Origin: Macrostomum hystrix
Lineage: Eukaryota; Platyhelminthes; Macrostomidae
Assembly: GCA_950097015.1 (NCBI GenBank)
Contig: CATNEN010000039.1
Location: 14,726,501 to 14,790,500 of the forward strand
Direction: 5' to 3'
DNA length: 64,000 nucleotides
Part shown: positions 15,001-24,447 of the stretch, one piece after another
Layout: each line of letters starts with the position of its first letter
Numbering within the stretch: the stretch's first letter is position 1
The notes under the pieces: model-generated
What the model was told of the DNA's origin: nothing
The model's database searches: none
Seen by the model: the letters and a program-made list of their open reading frames with translations, nothing else
Program-made: the position numbers and the translations under genes

Positions 15001-15784
15001 TGGTGGCCGACATTGTGTTAAAGGCCTCGATGTTGTTGGATGCCGTAATGGTGTTGGAGGCCGCGGTGGTGTCGGTGGCCGCGATGGTGTTCGAGGCCGC
15101 GTTTGTGTTAGAGGCGACGATGGAGTTGGAGGTCGTGGTAGTGTTGGTGGACGTCATGGTGTTGGTGGCCGCCATTGTGTTAGAGGCCTCGATCTTGTAG
15201 GATGCCGTGATGGTGTTTAAGGCCGCTGTGCTGTTTGAAGCCGCGTTGGTGTTGGAGGCGACGGTGGTGTTTGAGGCCGTGGTAGTGTCGGAGATCGCAA
15301 TAGTGTTAGACGCCGTGGCGGTGTCGGAGGCCGCGATGGTATTTGAGGCCGCGGTGGTGATGGAGGCAGTGGTGGTGTTTGACGCCGTGGCGGTGTCGGA
15401 GGCCGTGATGGTATTTGAGGCCGCGTGGGTGTCGGAGGCCGCGATGGTATTTGAGGCCGCGATGGTGTTAGTGGCCGCAACTGTGTTTGAGGCCTCGACG
15501 GTGATGGAGGCCGTGGTGGTGTCCGAGGCCGCAATGGTGTCGGAGGCCGTCATGGTGTTGGTGGCCGCCATTGTGTTAGAGGCCTCGATCGTGTTGGATG
15601 CCGTGATGGTGTTGAAGGCCGCGGTACTGTTGGAGGCTGAGTTGGTATAGGAGGCCGCATTAGTGTTGGAGGCCGCGGTGTAGTTGGGCGGTATGTTGCA
15701 CAAATCCTTCGAACAGTCGGAGCAGTTAAATCCTTTCCATTTCCAAAAAGCGCATATTATAGGATATGAACATGCGCCAAAGGC
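1..15784 (-). repeat. Tandem array of 1.5-2.0 kb exon-intron units
   Basis: The region is built from near-identical blocks, each with one 90-bp intron and one long exon of the Ly6/mucin-like gene. The introns lie at 980-1069, 2825-2914, 4328-4417, 5921-6010, 7424-7513, 8927-9016, 10520-10609, 12023-12112 and 14030-14119. Intron-to-intron distances are 1845, 1503, 1593, 1503, 1503, 1593, 1503 and 2007 bp. The run 1503-1593-1503 occurs twice, giving a 4,599-bp higher-order block. Within exons there is a 15-bp base repeat (Ala-Ser-Asn-Thr-x or Ala-Ser-Asp-Thr-Thr) arranged in longer periods such as 90 bp. The leftmost copy is cut by the window edge. The near-identity of the intron copies points to recent unequal exchange or gene conversion. 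Confidence 0.95.
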
Positions 15785-16168
15785 CTTTAATATTTTAGAG
15801 AATGGCAGGAGTTGCAGTTCAACCTTTAATAGCTAATTAATAGCCATCGCGTATTTTTCAGAGTTAATAAAAGCAGGAGCTTACCATAAAAGGCTCTTTT
15901 CTTGTCACAATTTGGCATCCTATTTCGCATTTCATCGCAATGACATTAGTATTATTAAGGGAATCAAATTTGTAGCACTGTAAGCCGCTCACAATCTGAA
16001 ACTCTGAAAAAAAATTTATGTTCAATAGTCAAGCGTACAGAGTGTCCGAGAGGACTAGACCAACATGAAAAAGTTTTTGAATTCTATTTAAATAGATGCA
16101 AAGCTTAAGTACTCACTAGAGACGAGCAACACTAGCGCAGTCAGTAACAGTGCCTGCAGCTTGTTCAT
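1..16168 (-). CDS. Giant secreted Ly6-like/mucin-like repeat protein (3' end outside window)
   Basis: I read a multi-exon minus-strand gene. Exons run: 16117-16168, 15885-16003, 14120-15784, 12113-14029, 10610-12022, 9017-10519, 7514-8926, 6011-7423, 4418-5920, 2915-4327, 1070-2824, and below 980. Exon 1 gives a signal peptide (MNKLQALLLTALVLLVSS) and ends on a GTGAGT donor. From the second intron on, introns are phase 0 and every internal exon is a multiple of 3. Each Ly6-like domain spans two exons: the first half has LxCY...C...C before a GTAAGC donor, the second half has C...C...C..C...(D)xCN. That is eight cysteines ending in the family's C-N signature. Between domains lie hundreds of residues of Ala/Ser/Asn/Thr repeats, likely O-glycosylated. 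Ten Ly6 domains are visible. By family, a secreted or surface mucus-like protein is plausible, but its role is unknown. The C-terminus and any membrane anchor lie outside the window. Confidence 0.8.
16117..16168 (-). other. Signal-peptide exon of the Ly6/mucin-like gene
   Basis: The ATG at 16168-16166 opens a 17-codon exon with a Lys near the start and a Leu/Ala/Val core, then a GTGAGT donor in phase 1. Joining to the acceptor after 16004 (T-rich tract then CAG) gives Lys-Phe-Gln and then Ser-Gly-Leu-Gln-Cys-Tyr, the start of the first Ly6 domain. The alternative acceptor eight bases further on puts the Ly6 domain out of frame, which decides the splice site. This is the only signal-peptide exon in the array, so the tandem units are internal exons and not separate genes. 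Confidence 0.75.
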
Positions 16169-16980
16169 TGCTTCAGGAGTTGATTGCTGAATTTAGTGAT
16201 TGATTGCTGGGTTGATTTCTTAGTTTAGTTGTAAAAAAAAGTTTTGTCTTGTCCTTTCGCTGCTTCGAGCTAAATAGACGAATAAAGACCCTGTGCATGT
16301 ACCCGTTCACTGAGATGCCTTTAGTCTATGGCCAAAATCACTAGCTGTAGAGGGCCTAAAAGCGAAGATTTCGGCATGACGATACCGAGCTCTAAAGTTA
16401 TTCAACGTCTCTCACGTACTTTGCCATGCCACTTGACCATCGTTTCCCCAAACCCGTGTTGGCTTAGTTATCGTCTATGGTCCTTAGTCTGACGCACAGT
16501 TGCGACTTAGATGAAGGCACTTGTTGCGCGAATTTTGTTGTTTAACTTTCTGCTCGCAAGCTAGAGAGCTATCCACAAATATATGCTAGAGTTCTGATCC
16601 TCTACAGAGCGAAAAATCATTTCACTGGCTTTTATGCAATAGGATAACCTGTATAGGATAGCTTCGAAGAGGTGAACCTCTTCAGTACCGAGACTTTTTA
16701 CTGCACTCCGTGAAAATCCGTATGGTCAGCATGGCTGACCATAGACTATTTTATCCCTGGCGTGTGGTCTTGCTTCACTCCATGAAAATCCTAAGCGAAT
16801 TCTATGCAGTTCTTGCGCACCGGTTTTTTATTCCTTAGACGAATGGGTGGGTGGCTGTAACGCAAAGCGTCTATGTCCTAAACCCTCCAGCTCTATATAT
16901 GTACAGTAAGCTGTTGTTCTTCACTGCAATCTTTCTATCCTCCAATCTCACTGTGTTTGTGTAAAAAACTGTCAACTTGA
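16169..16980. other. Spacer upstream of the Ly6/mucin-like gene
   Basis: No coding region was recognised. It should hold the promoter of the minus-strand Ly6/mucin-like gene, but I see no clear TATA box at the right distance. There is a 21-bp inverted repeat at 16722-16742 (ATGGTCAGC, ATG, GCTGACCAT). A TATATAT stretch near 16893 lies on the side of the LINE relic. Confidence 0.5.
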
Positions 16981-17038
16981 GTGGTATGGACCAACTTATT
17001 ACCAGCGACGAATCGTTTTGCGATGAATCTTCGCCATC

Positions 17039-18021
17039 ATGGCGTTGTACTGTGCTCCGAGAGCAGCTGTGATGACGCTGGACGGCCTTTCGGACTCCTT
17101 CGAGACATCCTCCGGGGTGCTCCAGCGGGACACTCTAGCACCATTCATGTTCGTCCTGGTGCTTGACTGGGTGCTACGAACTGCTCTTCCTACCGACGAA
17201 GACGGCTTCCTACTGCGGCGACGCGTAGGTCGACGTCAAGCAGAGAAACGGCTCAGCGTGCTTTGCTACGCCGATGACCTCGCCCTGCTGTTCTCTACCG
17301 TAGAGGGCGCTCAGCGCCAGCTGGACAAGCTGGTTAGCACTGCAGCGAGTGTCGGCCTGCTGGGGTCAACACGAAGAAGACCGCTGTGCTCTGCGTGCCG
17401 GGCGACATCGAGGCAGCAATTTTCTGCCGAGGCGCTGACGGGCAGGTAACGGAGCTTCCACGCTGTCAGCAGTTCGTCTACCGAGGCGGTCTGGTACCAG
17501 ACGTCCGCGAAGAACTGCGGCGTCGCCGCCGGTACGCTTGGGCTGCCTTTCGTTCTGTGAGGGCGGTCCTGCAGTCCGAGGCCCTACCTGATCGCCAGAG
17601 GGCGGCGTTGTTCCAGGCGGTGGTCGAGACCGTCCTGTTGTACAACGCCGAGACCTGGACGCTGACGGATTCGCTCGAGCAGCAAGTCAATGCGGTGCAC
17701 GCTGGCCTGCTGCGTGCCGCCGTTAAGATCAGCGACGAGCGGATCACTAACGCGATACTCTATCGCCGCGCCGGCCTGGCCCGTCCAAGTGAACGGCTGC
17801 GACTTCGGCGACTCCAGCTGGCAGGCCATTTCATCCGCGCCGAGTCCTACTGCCCGCAGCCGGTGCAGGAGGTGCTGCTGCTAACGCTGCAGGCACCCTA
17901 CCGGCGCGGCCAGGCCCGAACTCGGCGTTTCGTCGACTGCCTGCTGGCCGATGCTGGCGCCCCGGACACTGCCGGCGGTGCGGCCTTTGTTCGCGCCCAG
18001 GCTCTGAAGCGTGCACTGTGA
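17039..18021 (+). pseudogene. LINE-type non-LTR retrotransposon reverse transcriptase, 5'-truncated and frameshifted
   Basis: The first frame (17039-17449) has GVLQRDTLAPF-like residues (the family usually has QGD) and then the catalytic YADD box in LCYADDLALLF. The second frame (17386-18021) continues with a VNTKKT-like stretch, a thumb-like region (LLYNAETWTLT) and the C-terminal LRRLQLAGHF region typical of animal LINE proteins. The two frames overlap near 17367-17390, so an indel breaks the gene there. No endonuclease domain, N-terminal RT palm or poly-A tail is visible. I read it as a dead fragment of a non-LTR retrotransposon; the clade is not assignable by eye. Confidence 0.85.
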
Positions 18022-18615
18022 CGCTGCTTTTTTCCACCTGACAGCTTATTTTGTTGTTGCTGTTGTTGTATCAAAATCTTGACAAGCGCTTATGTCTCCT
18101 TGACTGCTGCAGAGTCCGGACAGCCGAATTTGGGACCCACATATGGAGGGAGGGAGCGATTTTTTAGTTTTTTTTAGGGAACAATATTAAACAAAACTGA
18201 AAACAGCGGGAGGGAGCGTGGAGAATCGGAGAGTGAGAGAGACAGTAAGAGATCTATCTACCTATCTATCTATGCCCACCTGTCAAAAAACGTAAACAGA
18301 TAATTAAAGGAAATATGATCCACAGTATTTATCCAAAACAGCACTTGTTTTGTACATGCAACAACACGAACGGGCAGACTCACACACCAGCGGTGTCATC
18401 AAGCCAGCGTTACCGTATATATGAATATTTAATTAATTTAACTGCTCAAAGTTATTCAACTCGAATCACCAGGATGGACAGGTTGGAACATAATATTTAA
18501 ATACTAAATTAACTTAAAAATTTTAATGTCGTGTTACTTCAGTACGTAGGATTTAATTAATGGGACTGAACATACATTTTATTCACTAAGCATGGTAAAA
18601 TTAAAATACATATAA
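18022..18615. other. Spacer with short microsatellites
   Basis: There is a TTG-type microsatellite at about 18050-18070 and a CTAT-type one at about 18253-18272. The rest is AT-rich with no credible gene. The last base, A at 18615, is the left half of the AT dinucleotide in which the Helitron array sits. Confidence 0.6.
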
Positions 18616-18760
18616 TCTAATATACTAAAAATGAAAATCTTGCTTGCTTGTCTAATACCTAAATCTGTGTATGTTTCTGCCTATGTCTGTCTGTCTGTCT
18701 GTCTGTCTGTCCGTATGTTTCACGTTTTAAGCTGAATGCCTAGCTGGACCATTTTCAACC
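18616..18760 (+). other. Helitron 5' terminus with CTGT microsatellite
   Basis: The terminal sequence TCTAATATACTAAAAATG reappears at 40415 and, with one base changed, at 33816. In this copy it is followed by a CTGT microsatellite at about 18689-18711. Downstream there is similarity to the third Helitron (TTCACGTTTTA, GGCAGTGATGTGG-like and GATTGCATCAG motifs). This shared 5' region supports placing the element boundary at 18616. Confidence 0.75.
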
Positions 18761-19780
18761 GGATTTGTTGAATTCGATTCGAAATTTTCAGCCGGTGGTG
18801 TGGCTTAAAATTGGTTGAATTCTGTTTATATTAAGACTGTTAAATTGACAGAAAACTGTATTTTTTGCAAAGTTCATTCAAGTTCAAACATGCTCGGCTG
18901 CTCTGGCTTGCTAAAAGTGTTCATTTCATTAGATTGCATCAGCAGTGGGGTGAATCCAAAATTTACTACAGAGTTTTTTAAAGGGGTGTCTTATGCTTCT
19001 TAAAATCTTATAACGCAGATTGGTGTGTTGCATCAGGTCTTAAATTAATGATTGAAGTGTTCTTAATCGATGTATAATAATTATAATCCAACGGAAAGCC
19101 AATTTATCTTAAAAAATTCGTTTAAATTTGAAAAAGTGCAAAAAAATTAATGTCTAAAATTTATATTTATTAGTTGTATGGTAAATAAAAACTAAACCTT
19201 TTTTACCTGTGTATTTTTTAAATACGATTTCTTTTCATTTTAGAATTATATCTTTGTTTTACTAAGTTAACTTTTCAAAATGCTTTTTTGCAATAAATGG
19301 TCGGCCATTTTGTCATGTCCAAAACTTACCCGTTTTCCAATATTGCAGAATTTGTGTCCCGACACCGATAATGATTTGAACGCCATCGGATATAATTTTT
19401 AATGACTATTTCTTGCTTTTGGAGTGTCTCATATCCTTATAGACATTTGTATAAAGCCAGGCTATTCGGTCAATCACACATCAAAATATAGCCCTTTTTT
19501 GAAAGACTCGTAGTGCCCAAGTTCAATTTACTCTCTTACCCTCTTTTCTGCATAGGCTAAAAAATCCATGCGCATCAATGTGCGTGTGGACCTTTCCTGC
19601 CGGCCAAATGAATTGCCCAGTGCTAAATGTGCATATCGTGTGTATTTGTGGGTCCCGCTTACCCTGGCTGGCTGAATTATTCATTGCTAGCCTAGACGCA
19701 CTAAAATGTACACTTCTTAGCTAGCTAGCAGTGAGAGATTCAAACATAAATATGCAGATTTTTGTGCCCTCACATCAACG

Positions 19781-19845
19781 GTCGGATAGCCAGCTGGTAG
19801 GCACTTAGGCTAGGTTAGGCTAGGATTCCCCGGCTCGAGTCCCCA
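19781..19845 (+). other. tRNA-like (Pol III box) segment in Helitron 5' region
   Basis: TAGCCAGCTGGTAGG resembles an A box and GGCTCGAGTCC resembles a B box about 45 bases downstream, with a TTAGGCTAGG direct repeat between them. Related segments sit at 34246-34310 and 41066-41140 in the other two Helitrons. It does not fold as a complete tRNA by eye, so I call it tRNA-like or SINE-like. Confidence 0.45.
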
Positions 19846-20011
19846 GTGCGGCTGGCAAATTAATTGTCTTAATGGATGCCACCTGCTACTTTCAGTAACA
19901 GTCAGTGTGCTAAGTAACCTTTTTTCTTTTGTATGTTTCACGTATGTTTCACGTTTTTAAGCTGAATGCTAAATGAGATTATCGCTTACATTTGCGATTG
20001 GCTGCTGCATT

Positions 20012-20033
20012 CAATACAGAAATTTCTGTATTG
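20012..20033. repeat. Perfect 22-bp palindrome
   Basis: CAATACAGAAA is followed directly by its reverse complement TTTCTGTATTG. It lies about 130 bases upstream of the TATA box of the Rep/helicase gene. Its function is unknown. Confidence 0.8.
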
Positions 20034-20161
20034 ACAGGGTACAGTTTGTACAGGTACAAAGGCGAATGTACAAATCAGGAGTACATATGCAACAGATATT
20101 GATTTAAAGGTATGAGAGCTGCATGGTTTGTTTCTTCAAATTTATTCACCCATCGCTTTGT

Positions 20162-20169
20162 CTATAAAA
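20162..20169 (+). promoter_or_regulatory. TATA box of the Helitron Rep/helicase gene
   Basis: CTATAAAAAGC lies about 65 bases before the chosen ATG at 20229. The spacing suits a core promoter with transcription starting near 20190-20200. That would exclude the earlier in-frame ATG at 20112 from the transcript. Confidence 0.55.
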
Positions 20170-20381
20170 AGCATTTCGTATATCTGAACATTTTATCGGA
20201 TTTTTGTCTTCATTGTCTAAGCAAAGTAATGCCTAAGCGCAAGAGCTTTCTCCAAAAGAGCCGCCAAGCGAAGCAGCATCGCCGTGCTGAAACAGACGAT
20301 GAAAGAGAAGAGCGTCTTCGGAAGAATCGTGAGTATGCACGTAGGCGTCGAGAGGAGGAAAATGAATCGAGTCGAGTGGCT

Positions 20382-20933
20382 CGTCTTCATGATGACAGGC
20401 ATCGCACTGCCGAGCGACGCGCTGCTGAATCGTCACCTGAAAGACTGTCTCGTCTTCATGATGACAGGCATCGCACTGCCGAGCGACGCGCTGCTGAATC
20501 GTCACCTGAAAGACTGTCTCGTCTTCATGATGACAGGCATCGCACTGCCGAGCGACGCGCTGCTGAATCGTCACCTGAAAGACTGTCTCGTCTTCATGAT
20601 GACAGGCATCGCACTGCCGAGCGACGCGCTGCTGAATCGTCACCTGAAAGACTGTCTCGTCTTCATGATCACAGGCATCGCACTGCCGAGCGACGCGCTG
20701 CTGAATCGTCACCTGAAAGACTGTCTCGTCTTCATGATGACAGGCAGCGCACTGCCGAGCGACGCGCTGCTGAATCATCACCTGAAAGACTGTCTCGTCT
20801 TCATGATGACAGGCATCGCACTGCCGAGCGACGCGCTGCTGAATCGTCACCTGAAAGACTGTCTCGTCTTCATGATGACAGGCATCGCACTGCCGAGCGA
20901 CGCGCTGCTGAATCGTCACCTGAAAGACAAAGC
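20382..20933 (+). repeat. Eight 69-bp coding repeats in the Helitron protein N-terminus
   Basis: Eight nearly identical copies encode a 23-residue Arg/Glu/Ala-rich unit (RLHDDRHRTAERRAAESS, then PERLS). They are followed by three or four diverged copies up to about 21180. The period is a multiple of three, so the frame is kept. The charge pattern suggests a helical, nucleic-acid-binding or spacer region. Animal Helitron proteins often have degenerate versions of such repeats; here most copies are freshly homogenised. Confidence 0.9.
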
Positions 20934-23900
20934 CGGTTGGCAGACCTTAGAACTCGAGATTCTAACAACCGAGCTAATGAGTCCCTTGCTGCAAGAGATA
21001 AGCGGTTAGAAAAGGCCAGAACACGGGACGCTGAGCGACGACTAAACGAATCTTTAGGCGTCAGGGACAATCGGCTTAAAAATTCGAAAAGTCGAACCGC
21101 TGAACGAAGGGCATCTGAATCTGCATCAGAACGCCAATCTCGCTTGGATCGCATGCGGATTTCCAGTGTAACTCGGCGAACGCACGTAGATTCACCCAGC
21201 AGCTTGTGAGTAAAAAAGGCTATGAGAAATAACAAACGCTGTTTAGATGGGGGCTTTTAATTAAAACTTTAGGTACATACTTGCTCCTGATATTCCTACT
21301 TACAGTAGTCACACAGGGGGTGTCGGTGTTGCGAATCTGTGAGGCTTTGAACTGCGAGCTGTGAACGGGAAACGCATTGAAGGCGGGACATGCACACGCA
21401 AATAAAGAATTAGTATAATGGATATCGATCAACGAATATAATTTGTATTTGAATTTGGCAATAGGTATACTCTCCAACATCGATTCTCGCTTGCCTGATA
21501 TCCACGCAATTCTATGTGTAATTATATATTTTGTAATGCCTTCAAAATTATATCTTTTCCCATCCGATTGAAAGTGTAGTTAAATATCGATTGTATTAAA
21601 AAATCCTGCTTCTTTATATTCCCAACTACAGGCCTCTCGTCACAAGCCACGCTTCACCAACGCGATCGTTGCTAAACTTTGCTGTGCATAATGTACCTGG
21701 TGACGGCGACTGCTTCTTTCACGCCGTCTGTGACCAACTTAAAAATACGGAGCTGAGCACAGATGCTTTCACCTTGCGACAGGAGCTCACTCGTCGCGCA
21801 CAGCCTTATTTACTGAATTTAGAAGCAAGCGGATTTATTGTGCAAGGTTCAAGTGCTTCACTTTTGAGAGCTTCAGGCTCGCAAGGAGTTGCAGTCCCCG
21901 ATGAAATAGTACCGCTTCTAAGTCAATGCTTCAATATAGACGTTACTATTTTTCAAATTGATGGACGCGTACTGCAGCATTTCACATCGCCAGTTCATCC
22001 GCCAGTCTCTGTTGTGCGGTTGCTGTTGCACAATGAGCACTACCAGTCGCTGCGAAATTCCTTGCCAGATTCGCAAAGGTCTGCGCAGGACATCGGATCC
22101 GCTTCTGCAAGTGAGAGCTCCGTGATGAGTCCAGTCAAGAAGCGCCGGCTGCCTGCTGCTTTGCCTCCAACTTTGCCTCCAACTGCAGGACAGCATCGCG
22201 ACAACACTGACGGGCCTACCTTGAGTTGCGAATCTTTGTTGACATTGAGAAATCGAGAGCTGCTGATGAAACTTTGACTAGGGATTCAACTTGCACTGAA
22301 CAATCTGTGTAAGTGTGCCGACTATTATATATGAATAACATTTACAACTGCAATGGTTATAATGCAGAAAAATCCATCAGCACAGAAACTTTTGATGCAC
22401 ATTCAATTCTTCCTTTGGTGATGCTGTGTGGATGGTTTATGGCTAAATCTACTACCTGTAGTACTTGATCGCAGCTTGAAAAAATTATCTTAATTCCATG
22501 AACGTCCGGTAACGGCGACTCAAAGATTAATGCTTATTCGATTGCAGATCAGCGGAGGCGGCAACGCATTCGGCTGGTCGGATGGAATACCCATGCACAA
22601 TGTGCGGCGCTCTGCGTTGGAAGCTGGAGGTGGCCGGACTCTGCTGCACTGGTGGACAGGTGAAGCTGGAGCAGCGGCGCATACCAGAGGAGCTGCGACG
22701 GCTCTATCAGGGCCAGCATGAAAAAAGCCGGCTCTTTTTAAATAACATCCGGAGGTTCAATGCAGCACTACACATGACATCTTTTGGTGTTAACAAGCGT
22801 GATCTTCCTCTAGGCTCAATGAATTTGATCATCAATGGACAAATCCATCACAAAATTGGCAGCCTTCTTCCTATTGAGGGCAGGACGGCACAATTTTGCC
22901 AGATTTTCTTCTGTGACTCTGAACTGGATACACGAATGGCAATGGTGAACGGTTTAGATCGAAACATTCTAGAGCTGCTGCAGAACATGCTGCATCGGGA
23001 AAATTCGTATGTACGCAGCTTCAAAGCTGCCATCGAGCGAATCACAGAGAATCCCGATCTGCAGAGTGCATCTTTGGTTATCCGGGCAGATAGGAGACCC
23101 ACTGGCGAGCATGTGAGGTAAGTTGGGTTTACTTTAAACTGATTTAAGCACTGAATGATGATATTTGAGCTTAGTTTTCTTTTTTAGAGAAATTTTCAGA
23201 AAGGGAGTTGTTCTTTTAATTAGGCTTAAAACTTTGTTATAGACGGCACATCGGCCAAACCACACTAGATTATTCTTTTTCGAAACACGGTAACTGGAAT
23301 ATGTTATGTACTATTTATAGTAATATATGAGGAATCAATTAATAAGAGACAAGAAACATAACTGTCTGTGACAAAGACTTGTTGAAGACGGAAATCAAAA
23401 TCACACATTGAGTTCTCAGTTAGTTGAAGAATAAATATGTCCTTTTTAAAACTGGTTGATTAGATTTTAATTAGACTGAATGAATGTCTACTTTATCAAT
23501 TTCCTAGGCGATTCAACCTACCAAGTGTTAGTGAAGTCGCAGTGTTGTTTGACGCATTGGAGGACGATACCGAAAGTGCTGCAGGCAAGCGGGATGTCAT
23601 TGTGCATCTGCGATCGGGCAGGATACAACGCATTGACGAGACACACCGCTCCTACGACCCATTGGAGTATGTACTCTTTCACCCATGCGGAGAAGATGGC
23701 TGGCACATTGGTCTGACGATGGCTAACAATCGCAAAGCTAACACCCAGAGCAATGTACTCACATCAGCTCATGATTCGTCCCGGCGTCTTCAATGCCCTT
23801 CACTACGGCAAGCGGCTCTTCCAACAATATATTGTCGATCAGGCAGCAAAGATAGAAGCTGAGCGACTAAATTATTTGAAGACGCACCAAAATGACCTCC

Positions 23901-24335
23901 GCTCTGAGACTTACAGCGGCCTGAAAGATGCGCTGGTTGCCTCCGATGTTGACCCAGATTGGGCCAGCAAAGTCGGGAACCGTGTCATACTGACCTCCAG
24001 CTTTGTCGGCGGTCCGCGCTATCGGAGGGAGCGTCAACAGGACGCCATGGCATATGTGCAGCGCTTCGGAAGGCCGGATCTTTTCATAACAATGACTGCG
24101 AATCCTGCATGGGAAGAAATCACACAGGAGCTGCTGCCTGGACAAAGCCCGGTTGATAGACCAGACCTCACAATGCGCGTCTTTGACTTAAAGCGAAAGG
24201 CTCTGCTGGATTGCCTACGGACTGCTTTCGGCACTCCGGTCGCACATGTCTGCTCGCTTGAGTTTCAGAAACGAGGTGAGTTTATATTTAGTTTATGCAA
24301 GAACTACAAACACTATCGACCACCAGCGAAGTATT

Positions 24336-24447
24336 GTCAGCCTGTCTCTGTCAGCCTGTCTCTGTCAGCCTGTCTCTGTCAGCCTGTCTCTGTCAGCCTG
24401 TCTCTGTCAGCCTGTCTCTGTCAGCCTGTCTCTGTCAGCCTGCCTCT
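24336..24447 (+). repeat. 14-bp microsatellite in a Helitron intron
   Basis: About eight copies of GTCAGCCTGTCTCT lie within the intron between Rep exons four and five (24276-24647). They keep an open frame only by chance and are not coding. Confidence 0.85.

Noticed and set aside
556-15534. Minus-strand Pro/Thr-rich frames of about 153 codons and plus-strand 74-codon frames in each unit
   Set aside because: They read the same exon and intron in other frames, cross the intron, and recur only because the unit is repeated.
6-15650. Long plus-strand frames reading Val-Leu-Glu-Ala repeats across the first 15 kb
   Set aside because: They are the antisense of the Ala-Ser-Asn-Thr repeats. The minus strand has the signal peptide, splice sites and Ly6 cysteines; the plus strand has none.
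1049-15703. Treating each 1.5-kb unit as a separate intronless gene with its own start codon
   Set aside because: The apparent ATG lies inside the intron just after a stop. Only one signal-peptide exon exists, at 16117-16168, and phases match for a single spliced gene.
20284-21009. Plus frame with MTGIALPSDALLNRHLKD repeats and its antisense
   Set aside because: They are shadows of the 69-bp coding repeat. The real frame reads RLHDDRHRTAERR and joins the OTU exon in phase.
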